The notes below the pieces were generated by a model. The model made no database searches. It was given only the letters and a program-made list of their open reading frames with translations, and had not been told where the DNA came from. Shown one piece after another: positions 1-5,866 of a DNA stretch of 5,866 nucleotides. The first letter of the stretch is position 1, and the number at the start of each line of letters is the position of its first letter. Source of the stretch: a bacterium CG2_30_54_10 (GTDB lineage: Bacteria; Muiribacteriota; Ozemobacteria; Ozemobacterales; Ozemobacteraceae). The stretch lies in assembly GCA_001872985.1 (NCBI GenBank), contig MNYA01000201.1, positions 1 to 5,866 of the forward strand, written 5' to 3'. The position numbers and the translations under genes are program-made.

Positions 1-187
1 CTGCCTTTGTTCTTCCCCCGAATTATTGAGCTGATACGAGATTACTTCATCGCTTGCGCTCCTTGCAAAGATATCTCTTCTTCGTTGATGTGCCGCCACC
101 GCTGTTTTTGCGACCCGCTATCTCTTTTTGGGAACGCGTACCTATCAAAACCAAATAAATTCGTTGAAAATAAAGGATGACACTCGA
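1..187. other. Leader region upstream of the EIIB gene, no confident gene
   Basis: This stretch is more AT-rich than the rest of the window. One + strand frame stays open from the left edge to a TGA at 178-180. Its 59 residues resemble no family I recognise and are unusually cysteine-rich, so I do not call it the end of an upstream gene. The other two + frames are closed early, by TGA at 27-29 and at 32-34 and 86-88. I found no convincing -35/-10 pair or terminator. The 3' end holds the ribosome binding site of the EIIB gene. The region could be the promoter/leader of the operon, or the spacer after a PTS gene lying to the left. Confidence 0.4.
172..177 (+). promoter_or_regulatory. Ribosome binding site deciding the EIIB start
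   Basis: The purine run AAAGGA lies ten bases before the TTG at 188-190. Two other in-frame TTG codons at 128 and 164 have no comparable Shine-Dalgarno sequence. Starting at 188 puts the protein directly at the conserved N-terminal strand of the EIIB fold, so this site favours 188. Confidence 0.55.
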
Positions 188-655
188 TTGGGAACTTCGA
201 TCCGATTTCTTCGTATTGATGACCGTCTCGTTCATGGCCAGGTAATTGTCGGCTGGGTTCCTCACCTGGCTACGCGGGCGATCATCGTCGCCAACGATCG
301 CGTTTTCTCCGACTCCATGCGTCAGGAAATGATGCGGCTTTCCATTCCTCACGACGTCGAAATTCAATTCCACCAGCCACAGCAGACTACCTGGGTGGAA
401 GGGCTTCCGATGGAAAGCCTTGTTCTGGTGTCCTCGCCTAAAGATGCCCTGGCCTGCATTCAAGCCGGTCTGCTCCCGGAAACTTTCAATGTCGGGGGAA
501 TGCACGCAAAGCCCGGCAAGATCGAGATCTTCGAGGCGCTTCATCTCGATGATGGCGACCGGGCCAGTTTCGAAGCGATCATCAGCTCCGGGCTGAAACC
601 CATTTTTCAACCCACACCGCAGAATGAGCCGGTACCAATGGAAGACATCCTATAG
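188..655 (+). CDS. PTS mannose/fructose/sorbose-family EIIB component
   Basis: This is a cytoplasmic PTS EIIB of the mannose family (PTSIIB_sorb fold), which takes phosphate from EIIA on a histidine and passes it to the sugar entering through EIIC/EIID. From the TTG at 188 it has 155 residues, close to the usual length. The N-terminal motif RIDDRLVHGQV is diagnostic, with His16 the expected phosphorylation site (His15 in the well-studied relatives). IIVANDRV (about 33-40) and NVGGMH (about 107-112) are also typical, and the C-terminus ends in the usual proline-rich tail. The start is TTG; in-frame TTGs at 128 and 164 would add 20 or 8 residues before the conserved fold. The ABC ATPase gene begins 20 bases downstream, so they are probably co-transcribed. 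The partner EIIC lies about 4.8 kb downstream instead of adjacent. The sugar cannot be told from sequence, and a purely regulatory EIIB is possible. Confidence 0.93.
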   Translation: MGTSIRFLRIDDRLVHGQVIVGWVPHLATRAIIVANDRVFSDSMRQEMMRLSIPHDVEIQFHQPQQTTWVEGLPMESLVLVSSPKDALACIQAGLLPETFNVGGMHAKPGKIEIFEALHLDDGDRASFEAIISSGLKPIFQPTPQNEPVPMEDIL

Positions 656-675
656 AAAAAAGAGCGAGGGAAACC

Positions 676-1797
676 ATGGCTTCGATCACATTCAGAAAAG
701 TTGTAAAGCAGTATGAAGGCGCTTCATCGCCGACGGTCAAGGGCATCGACCTCCATGTCAATGACAAGGAATTCGTCGTTCTGGTCGGGCCTTCCGGGTG
801 CGGCAAATCGACCAGTCTGCGGATGGTTGCCGGTCTCGAAGACATTACCGGCGGCGAGATCCTGATCGGTGATATCGTTGTAAACAACCTTCCGCCTAAA
901 GATCGTGATATCGCGATGGTTTTCCAGAACTACGCGCTGTATCCTCACATGAATGTTCGCGAGAACATGTCGTTCGGCCTCAAACTCAGGCACTTTCCGC
1001 AGCCCGAGATCGACAGACGGGTCATGGACGCCGCCAGGATTCTCGGTCTGATCGAATATCTCGATCGGCTTCCTAAGCACCTTTCAGGTGGTCAGCGGCA
1101 GCGGGTTGCGTTGGGTCGTGCGATCGTGCGCGATCCGAAAGTTTTCCTGATGGATGAGCCGCTTTCGAACCTCGATGCCAAGTTGCGCGTCCAGATGCGG
1201 GCCGAAATCAAGAAGCTCCATCAGCGGTTGCAAACCACGTTTGTTTACGTCACCCACGACCAGGTTGAGGCCATGACCATGGCAGATCGGATCGTTCTTC
1301 TCCACGACGGCATCATTCAGCAGTATGACGTGCCGGCAGTTATCTACGAGAAGCCCGTGAACACGTTCGTCGCCACCTTCATCGGATCGCCGCCAATGAA
1401 CTTAATGAAAGTCAGCAGAAGTTCGAAGGGTCTCGATCTTCCGCCCGCTCTCGAAGGAAAGACGTGCTCCTGGGACGTTTCTCTGGATGCGCTGTTCCGC
1501 GATCTGGAATCTGAGAAAACCTTTATGATGGGCATTCGCCCGGAGCACATCCTGATCGACGCCGGGGAAGACTCGGCCCAGTCTCTGCTTCTTCCCTGCC
1601 AGGTCGATCTGATCGAGCCCATGGGCGCGGAGACCTTCCTGTATCTCACCGGGAACGGGCACATACTGAATGCTCGAGTTGATCCAAGCGTCAAGGTACA
1701 GGTCGGCCAGACTGTGACCGCGCACATTCCGATTTCGCGCTTTCATCTTTTCAGTGAATCCTCTACCCGCCGGCTTCCCAGAAAGGGCGAAAATTGA
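676..1797 (+). CDS. malK: ABC sugar importer ATPase, MalK/UgpC/MsmX family
   Basis: This is the nucleotide-binding subunit that powers an ABC carbohydrate importer at the inner face of the membrane. At 373 residues it has the full family length. All motifs are intact: Walker A GPSGCGKST (38-46), Q-loop Gln84 in MVFQNYALYP, signature LSGGQ (136-140), Walker B VFLMDEP (156-162), D-loop SNLD (164-167) and H-loop His194. The C-terminal OB/TOBE regulatory domain (about 235-365) shows GSPPMN, GIRPEH (286-291) and EPMGAE, as in CUT1-family ATPases such as MalK, UgpC and MsmX. The ATG at 676 has a strong GAGGG five bases upstream. The symbol malK follows from the neighbouring sugar-binding protein and GH57 enzyme; ATPases of this group can be shared by several importers, so ugpC or msmX is equally defensible. 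No permease gene follows. Its TGA is instead followed by the 392-base stretch without a credible gene. In enteric MalK the regulatory domain binds dephosphorylated EIIA-Glc; whether this one senses PTS proteins is unknown. Confidence 0.95.
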   Translation: MASITFRKVVKQYEGASSPTVKGIDLHVNDKEFVVLVGPSGCGKSTSLRMVAGLEDITGGEILIGDIVVNNLPPKDRDIAMVFQNYALYPHMNVRENMSFGLKLRHFPQPEIDRRVMDAARILGLIEYLDRLPKHLSGGQRQRVALGRAIVRDPKVFLMDEPLSNLDAKLRVQMRAEIKKLHQRLQTTFVYVTHDQVEAMTMADRIVLLHDGIIQQYDVPAVIYEKPVNTFVATFIGSPPMNLMKVSRSSKGLDLPPALEGKTCSWDVSLDALFRDLESEKTFMMGIRPEHILIDAGEDSAQSLLLPCQVDLIEPMGAETFLYLTGNGHILNARVDPSVKVQVGQTVTAHIPISRFHLFSESSTRRLPRKGEN

Positions 1798-1915
1798 TGG
1801 CTGTCCGACTCGCAAAACCACGGGTCCGCCTGAACGCGCCGCTGTATCATTCAATAATTCGTGGGGAACACAAAAATGGAACGGAGGTCGCAAGGCACCC
1901 GACCGCGGGGAGTGA

Positions 1916-1967
1916 GGCACGCGGATTCGCTTCGCGCGTCGAGAGGGGGCGCGTGCCCTTTCTTTTT
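1916..1967 (+). terminator. Possible intrinsic terminator after the ABC ATPase gene
   Basis: GGCACGCG at 1916-1923 pairs perfectly with CGCGTGCC at 1950-1957, and after one base comes the T-rich run TTTCTTTTT (1959-1967). A GC-rich stem followed by a T run is the layout of a Rho-independent terminator. Against it, the loop is long at 26 bases, and the 5' arm can also pair over five bases with 1935-1939. It would reduce transcription into the binding-protein gene. Confidence 0.4.
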
Positions 1968-1982
1968 GAGAAGTCACGCGCC
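1948..1982 (+). repeat. Inverted repeat overlapping and competing with the terminator-like stem
   Basis: GGCGCGTG at 1948-1955 pairs perfectly with CACGCGCC at 1975-1982. Inside, TTTCT (1959-1963) can pair with AGAAG (1969-1973), using one G-T pair, around a five-base loop TTTTG, giving a long interrupted hairpin. Its left arm shares 1950-1955 with the 3' arm of the terminator-like stem, and it sequesters the T run, so the two structures cannot form together. That is the geometry of a terminator/antiterminator switch, but GC-rich repeats of GCGCGT occur here and could pair by chance. Confidence 0.4.
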
Positions 1983-2173
1983 GCTCATGGCGCCGGCGGA
2001 TCGATTGCCCATCGTATGGATCGGGCACTCGAATCATGATGGACGTGGCTTTTGAAGGATGTAAAGTTTGTTAACAACTCAGGCTGTGTTTGGATGCCCG
2101 AAAAGTGGCGGAGGCGAGAAACCTCTGCAGCAGAGGCTGGAAGCCGCTGCCGCTTTGAGCCGCCACATTATTC

Positions 2174-2179
2174 AAAGGT
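2174..2179 (+). promoter_or_regulatory. Candidate ribosome binding site for the sugar-binding lipoprotein
   Basis: AAAGGT lies about eleven bases before the tandem ATG codons at 2190 and 2193. The spacing is a little long and the match is moderate. It is the best Shine-Dalgarno candidate near the start that gives a normal signal peptide; upstream in-frame starts TTG 2052 and ATG 2094 have none. Confidence 0.4.
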
Positions 2180-2189
2180 CGCCCCGGTC

Positions 2190-3473
2190 ATGATGCGCCG
2201 TTCTTTCCACTTTCGGCTTTTTGGCTCGGCATCCTGCGCCCTTCTGGTTGTCGGGCTTTTCGGCATCCTTCTTGCCGCCGGTTGCCAGAAGAAGCAGGAG
2301 ACCAAGACCTCTGGCGAGAAGGTCAAGATAACCTACTGGAACACGATGGGAACCCTCGAATCCGAGGCTCTGCCGTCCCTGGTCGATGGATTCATGGTTA
2401 AAAACCCCGACATCCAGGTTGTTTTGGAGAAGGTTCCCTTTTACGAAGCCCGTTCGAAGTTCGAGCAAGGAATTAAAGTCGGAGTTGCTCCCGATGTCTT
2501 TCGAACCGACCGCTTCTGGCTTGCGGATTTCATTCGATCTGGGCAGGTTGAAGAACTTCCACTCGATGCGCTCAAGGACGAACTTTCCGACCTTATCCCC
2601 TTTGCCCGGCAGGTGGTCACCGTGAACGAGAAGGTTTGGGGGCTTCCGCAATCCGTCGATTGTCTTTGCCTGCTTTACAATAAGGCCCACTTTCAGGAAG
2701 CCGGAGTTACTCCGCCTGAAGACTACGACTCCTTCCGCGCAGCCGCCGGAAAGCTTACCGATGCCGGGACGGGGCGTTATGGTTTTTTTCTCAATCCCGA
2801 TGCGTGGTGGTTCGAGCCGTTTCTTTTCGCATTTGGCGGGCGTTATTTTTCCCCCAACGGAACGTTCGATCTGACCTCCGACCAGACCGTGAAAGCTCTC
2901 CAATTCCTTCTCGACCTCAAAGAAACGGAGAAAGCGGTTCCTCCGGTCAGCCTGCGCTCCAACGCTTATGACCTGATGATGCAGAGTTTCCAGAACGGTC
3001 AGGTTAGCATGATCCTGAACGGCCCGTGGTCGATTCGGCCCGCTCTGGCGGGCTCGGCGTTCAAGGATCGATCTGAAAACCTTGGAGTGGCCCAACTTCC
3101 CAAAGGTCCGCAGGGGCGCTTTTCCCCGGTTGGGGTTCAAAGTCTCATCATTCCAAAAGGCTGCCGAAATTCCGCCGCGGCGCTCCGGTTCATGAAATTC
3201 CTGTGTTCGGAAGGGGTTGAGTCGGCGCTTTCGAAGACCAATTTCGGCATTCCCGCGCGGAAATCGCTTTTTTCCGATCCCGAACTGAAGAACGACCCGT
3301 TTCTTCGTCCTTTCATCGAGCAGATGCAGACGGGTGATACATCAGAAAATCGGATTCAGACAAGCCGGTTGTATGTTATTGTCGGGGAGTTTTTGATGAA
3401 AATCCTGAACGGCGATCTCGCTCCCCGGGATGGTTTGAAAGACCTTGAAGCGGCCTGGAAAGCCAAACCATGA
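2190..3473 (+). CDS. Extracellular sugar-binding lipoprotein, solute-binding family 1 (CUT1 ABC importer)
   Basis: This would capture a sugar outside the inner membrane and deliver it to an ABC importer. It has 427 residues, normal for family-1 binding proteins. The N-terminus is a lipoprotein signal: a basic n-region MMRRSFHFR, a hydrophobic core, and LLAAGC with the lipidated cysteine at residue 32. A polar linker to about residue 44 follows. The mature part has typical features: VKITYWNTMG (about 45-54), GVAPDVF (98-104), WGLPQSVD (150-157) with LLYNK after it, ILNGPWSI (275-282), which resembles the MalE-type NGPW segment, and GIPARKS (353-359). These make a maltose/oligosaccharide-type ligand plausible, but the ligand is inferred. 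ATG 2190 was chosen over upstream in-frame starts (TTG 2052, ATG 2094) because those would put about 46 or 32 hydrophilic residues before the signal peptide; ATG 2193 is equally possible. Its TGA overlaps the ATG of the GH57 gene (ATGA), so translation is probably coupled. Confidence 0.92.
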   Translation: MMRRSFHFRLFGSASCALLVVGLFGILLAAGCQKKQETKTSGEKVKITYWNTMGTLESEALPSLVDGFMVKNPDIQVVLEKVPFYEARSKFEQGIKVGVAPDVFRTDRFWLADFIRSGQVEELPLDALKDELSDLIPFARQVVTVNEKVWGLPQSVDCLCLLYNKAHFQEAGVTPPEDYDSFRAAAGKLTDAGTGRYGFFLNPDAWWFEPFLFAFGGRYFSPNGTFDLTSDQTVKALQFLLDLKETEKAVPPVSLRSNAYDLMMQSFQNGQVSMILNGPWSIRPALAGSAFKDRSENLGVAQLPKGPQGRFSPVGVQSLIIPKGCRNSAAALRFMKFLCSEGVESALSKTNFGIPARKSLFSDPELKNDPFLRPFIEQMQTGDTSENRIQTSRLYVIVGEFLMKILNGDLAPRDGLKDLEAAWKAKP

Positions 3474-5488
3474 GTTCCAAATCCGCGCTCAACCTTGCGA
3501 TTGTCCTGCATGCCCATCAGCCGCCTGGAAATTCCGATGCGGTTGTGCGGCAGGTGATACTCGCATCCTATCGGCCAGTGTTGAAGGCTCTGTCCGAGCA
3601 GCCTTCAATCCGCTTCTCCCTTCACATCAGCGGAAGCTTGTTCGAGAGGCTCGAACGGCTCGACCCGGCCTTGATCGAGATTATCGGAGCGATGGCGGAA
3701 TCGGGCCAATTGGAGCTTCTCGGCGGAGCCTACCACGAAGCATTGCTTCCGATAATCCCCGCGGTCGATCGGCTTGGGCAACTAGGCGATTTGCGCCGGC
3801 ATCTCAAGAAGTCTTTCGGTTCCGATGTCCATGGCGCATGGATCGCCGAGCGTTTCTGGGAACCGTGCCTGGCCGCGGATCTTGCCGTATCGGGATATCG
3901 CTATACCCTTCTCGACGAGCATGGTTTCCTGCAAGCCGGCTTCGAGGAAAACCAGTTGTGCCGACCATTCCTGACCGAGGATCAGGGCTTTTCCCTTGGA
4001 ATTTTTCCGATTTCGAAAGTGCTCCGATATCTGCTGCCTTACGTCGATCCCGAGCAGGCTATTCGGGTTTTCGAAGGACGTTCACACACCCATCCGGATT
4101 CGGTCTGGGTTTTCGCGGACGACCTCGAAAAATTCGGCGCCTGGCCCGGGACCTTCACCCGGGTACACGAGCAGGGTTGGTTCAAGGATTTCCTCGCGCA
4201 TCTCACGGGCGCCGATGACTGGCTTCACAACGTTACCCTTCATGATGCCTGGGAAACCATTCCCAAAGGCGGATTGGCATACCTTCCGGCCGCCTCCTAC
4301 CCGGAAATCATGCGCTGGTCGCTTCCGCCCGGGCTTCGGCCCGACCATACACGCCAGGGCTTTCCGCGGCATTTTCTCGTTCGTTACCCGGAAGTTAACC
4401 TGCTTCACAAGCGGATGCTGGCGGCGAGTCAGGCGGTTCATTTGATTCCAACGCCGCCGCGCGAGATCCTCGACCAGCTCTGGATGTCGCAGGCAGCATG
4501 TCCGTACTGGTACGGCTGGTTCGGAGGGGCATATCTGCCCAACCTCAGACTTCATGCCAAAGCCGCGGCTACGCGTGCCGAGACGATGGCTTTCAAAAAG
4601 TGCCATCGGTCTCTGAATTATTTTACAACTACCGATTTCGACTATTGCGGCCATGAAGAGCTGATCGTCTCGACGGGCAGCCAATGGCTTTTAGCCAAGC
4701 CCCTGGGCGGCGGAATCCCGGCCTGGGAAGACCGCCGGACCGGCTTCGATCCGCTGTCATGCATGAATCCGTGGCTTGAAGAGGGTTCGGCGCATGAAGG
4801 TTCTGGAGAGCCGATTCTGCCTTTCGAGGATCTGATTCTCGATTCCGAGATGACGATTGAAAATCTTCTTCACAGGAACCTTCGAATAATCAAGGGTTTC
4901 AGGGGAGATCGGTTCGACTTCATTCCGGTTCAGGATGGGCGCCGGATGGGGGTCCGATTCGAGATCGAATCGATTCTGCCTTTTTCCGAGCACGAACGAA
5001 AGCTCGGGCTTCGCAAGACCTTTCTATTGGATGAAAAAACGCGTCGGATGGAGGTTGAGCTGAGCTTCAGGAACCCCGAGTCCCGAAATCTGGAGTTCAC
5101 CTACGGGCTTCGGATTCCCCTATCCAGCGTTTCGGCTGATTCGCCACATCCGTTTTGCCTCTCATTTCCTGAGGTCGGGTTGGCTAATCTCGACGGGATG
5201 TGCGTTGGAGAGGTATGCGGGGTCACAGACATTCGCTGGGATTCCTCTTGCAATCCGTCAAGCCTTGGCGAACCTTTTACAGCGAAGCTTATCGGAACCC
5301 GCATCCAGGTCGATCGACCTATCTCAGCCTGGTATTCTCCACTGCTGACGGACATTTTATTGGAAGGAAAGCGTACCGCCATTTTTCAAGCGCTGATCCT
5401 GATGTTCGTGATCCAGCTCCGGCTCGGAGCCGAAGAGACTTCCGCATTCCGCTTCCAGTTTGGCGACCCGGGTAGGGGAATGCGATGA
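3470..5488 (+). CDS. GH57 alpha-amylase / 4-alpha-glucanotransferase-type enzyme
   Basis: This glycoside hydrolase family 57 enzyme would cut or transfer alpha-1,4-glucan chains with retention. There is no signal peptide, so it should act in the cytoplasm on imported malto-oligosaccharides or glycogen. Its 672 residues match the roughly 660-residue 4-alpha-glucanotransferase/AmyA group. The family regions are in order: HQP (16-18), GGAYHEALLPIIP (85-97), WIAERFWEP (124-132) with nucleophile Glu127, FADDLEKFGAWP (215-226) holding the acid/base Asp (217 or 218), and YWYGWFGGAYLPNLR (346-360). YLPAASYPEIMRW (271-283) leads into the helical DUF1925-type segment, and about 400-672 is the beta-sandwich DUF1926-type domain, which looks divergent. 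Unusual residues: Tyr348 where relatives usually have His in YWHGxFGG, Leu219 where DDGEKFG is usual, and HEA where YEP is common. The catalytic residues are present, so I expect activity; amylase and transferase cannot be separated from sequence. Start ATG 3470 overlaps the upstream stop, with GGAAAG seven bases before it; the stop overlaps the EIIC start. Confidence 0.93.
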   Translation: MSSKSALNLAIVLHAHQPPGNSDAVVRQVILASYRPVLKALSEQPSIRFSLHISGSLFERLERLDPALIEIIGAMAESGQLELLGGAYHEALLPIIPAVDRLGQLGDLRRHLKKSFGSDVHGAWIAERFWEPCLAADLAVSGYRYTLLDEHGFLQAGFEENQLCRPFLTEDQGFSLGIFPISKVLRYLLPYVDPEQAIRVFEGRSHTHPDSVWVFADDLEKFGAWPGTFTRVHEQGWFKDFLAHLTGADDWLHNVTLHDAWETIPKGGLAYLPAASYPEIMRWSLPPGLRPDHTRQGFPRHFLVRYPEVNLLHKRMLAASQAVHLIPTPPREILDQLWMSQAACPYWYGWFGGAYLPNLRLHAKAAATRAETMAFKKCHRSLNYFTTTDFDYCGHEELIVSTGSQWLLAKPLGGGIPAWEDRRTGFDPLSCMNPWLEEGSAHEGSGEPILPFEDLILDSEMTIENLLHRNLRIIKGFRGDRFDFIPVQDGRRMGVRFEIESILPFSEHERKLGLRKTFLLDEKTRRMEVELSFRNPESRNLEFTYGLRIPLSSVSADSPHPFCLSFPEVGLANLDGMCVGEVCGVTDIRWDSSCNPSSLGEPFTAKLIGTRIQVDRPISAWYSPLLTDILLEGKRTAIFQALILMFVIQLRLGAEETSAFRFQFGDPGRGMR

Positions 5489-5866
5489 ACAGTCTTCTGA
5501 CGTCGGCTTTCATCGTGGCCCTCATTGGCGGGGTCGTAGACCTTGACTCGACTGCGACCTGGCAGTTCATGATTTCACAGCCGATCGTTGCAGCGCCCTT
5601 AACCGGGCTGTTCCTGGGTTTGAGCGCCGGTGACCTCGGTGCGGGGTTGAAACTCGGCCTCATTGTCGGGGCCATCCTACAGCTTGTCTGGATCGAGCAG
5701 CTTCCATTGGGAATGAATGTTCCCCCCGATGCCGCCCTCTCCTCGGTTCTTTCGGTCGCGCTAGGTTTTCTGGCCGGCCATCAATATGCGACCTATGTTG
5801 AACGCGAGGTCTGCTCCACGATTGCGCTGCTTCTTTCGGTTGCCCTGGGGCTTCTTGGCCGGTCCC
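5485..5866 (+). CDS. PTS mannose/sorbose-family EIIC component, N-terminal part (runs off right edge)
   Basis: This is the N-terminal 127 residues of an integral membrane PTS subunit that, with EIID, forms the sugar channel served by EIIB. The translation is strongly hydrophobic, with membrane segments at roughly 4-20, 33-47, 51-70, 84-98 and 110-125. Family features are SQPIVAAPLTGLFLGL (31-46), GLIVGAILQLVWI (58-70), and a glycine followed by NVPPDAAL (78-85), matching the conserved PPD region of EII-Sor proteins. The start is ATG 5485, which overlaps the GH57 stop as ATGA, with TAGGGGA about six bases upstream. The gene has no stop in the window; the family is usually about 250 residues, so about half is missing. 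EIID, and perhaps HPr or enzyme I, would be expected further right. The matching EIIB lies before the ABC ATPase gene, an unusual separation. The sugar is not predictable from this fragment. Confidence 0.9.
   Translation, partial: MNSLLTSAFIVALIGGVVDLDSTATWQFMISQPIVAAPLTGLFLGLSAGDLGAGLKLGLIVGAILQLVWIEQLPLGMNVPPDAALSSVLSVALGFLAGHQYATYVEREVCSTIALLLSVALGLLGRS

Larger units (their letters stand above)
1798..2189. other. 392-base gap without a credible gene, rich in inverted repeats
   Basis: MalF/MalG-type permease genes often accompany these neighbours, but no translation here shows a membrane segment. An ATG at 1797 overlaps the ATPase stop and opens 80 codons to a TGA at 2037-2039. The product is arginine-rich and soluble-looking and matches nothing I know. 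The frame is the same as that of the downstream binding protein and is interrupted only by that one stop. Structure seen: a small stem 1886-1890/1900-1904, two mutually exclusive 8-bp stems between 1916 and 1982 (listed separately), a 5-bp stem 2006-2010/2023-2027, a 10-base palindrome TTGTTAACAA at 2068-2077, and a 6-bp stem with a 3-base loop at 2122-2136. It may be an intergenic terminator plus a promoter/leader for the binding-protein gene, or the scar of deleted permease genes. I recognise no known riboswitch. Confidence 0.55.

Noticed and set aside
1..180. Open + strand frame from the left edge to TGA 178-180 as the end of an upstream gene
   Set aside because: The 59 residues resemble no expected neighbour (EIIA, HPr kinase, RapZ). 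Openness over this length at an edge is weak evidence.
47..610. Long minus-strand open frame opposite the EIIB gene
   Set aside because: It lies antisense to a clearly conserved EIIB and its translation has no recognisable domain.
1845..1858. TATCAT/AATAAT as a -10 element after the ATPase gene
   Set aside because: No acceptable -35 hexamer at 16-18 bases upstream, and the terminator-like stem follows soon after.
1883..1887. GGAGG Shine-Dalgarno-like sequence in the gap
   Set aside because: No ATG, GTG or TTG follows at a usable distance.
1402..2037. Minus-strand open frame covering the ATPase 3' end and the gap
   Set aside because: Half of it is antisense to the conserved TOBE domain, and the part in the gap is low-complexity arginine-rich sequence with no domain.
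2052..2189. N-terminal extension of the binding protein from TTG 2052 or ATG 2094
   Set aside because: It would put up to 46 hydrophilic residues before a normal lipoprotein signal peptide and lacks a ribosome binding site.
2262..2275. GG-N10-GC sigma-54-like promoter match
   Set aside because: It lies inside the signal-peptide coding sequence, the flanking bases fit poorly, and no gene starts after it.
2172..3140. 322-codon minus-strand open frame opposite the binding protein
   Set aside because: Shadow of a well-supported lipoprotein gene; no recognisable motifs.

Overview
The window is a carbohydrate uptake and processing locus, entirely on the + strand. No RNA gene, mobile element or CRISPR array was found. 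It suggests a Gram-negative-type bacterium of moderately high GC. Coding sequence is GC-rich with many C/G third positions, the solute-binding protein carries a lipoprotein signal, and the PTS genes are of the mannose family as found in deltaproteobacteria-like and several uncultured phyla. Lineage placement is inference and weak.

Layout: 1-187 is a relatively AT-rich leader with no confident gene. 188-655 encodes a mannose-family PTS EIIB. 676-1797 encodes a MalK/UgpC/MsmX-type ABC ATPase. 1798-2189 is a 392-base stretch with no credible gene but with overlapping inverted repeats, one of them followed by a T-rich tract. 2190-3473 encodes a family-1 sugar-binding lipoprotein. 3470-5488 encodes a GH57 alpha-amylase/4-alpha-glucanotransferase-type enzyme. 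From 5485 the N-terminal part of a mannose-family PTS EIIC runs off the right edge.

Working together: the binding lipoprotein and the MalK-type ATPase are two of the three parts of an ABC importer for a malto-oligosaccharide-like sugar, and the cytoplasmic GH57 enzyme would rearrange or hydrolyse the imported alpha-glucan. The permease subunits (MalF/MalG type) are not in the window. The most notable point is the arrangement: EIIB and EIIC of a PTS, normally direct neighbours, are separated by the ABC/GH57 module, and the module is fused into the operon by stop/start overlaps. I infer either an insertion of a maltodextrin module into a PTS operon or a deliberate ABC-PTS regulatory coupling. 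The 392-base gap after the ATPase gene may be a lost-permease scar, an internal terminator/attenuator, or both.
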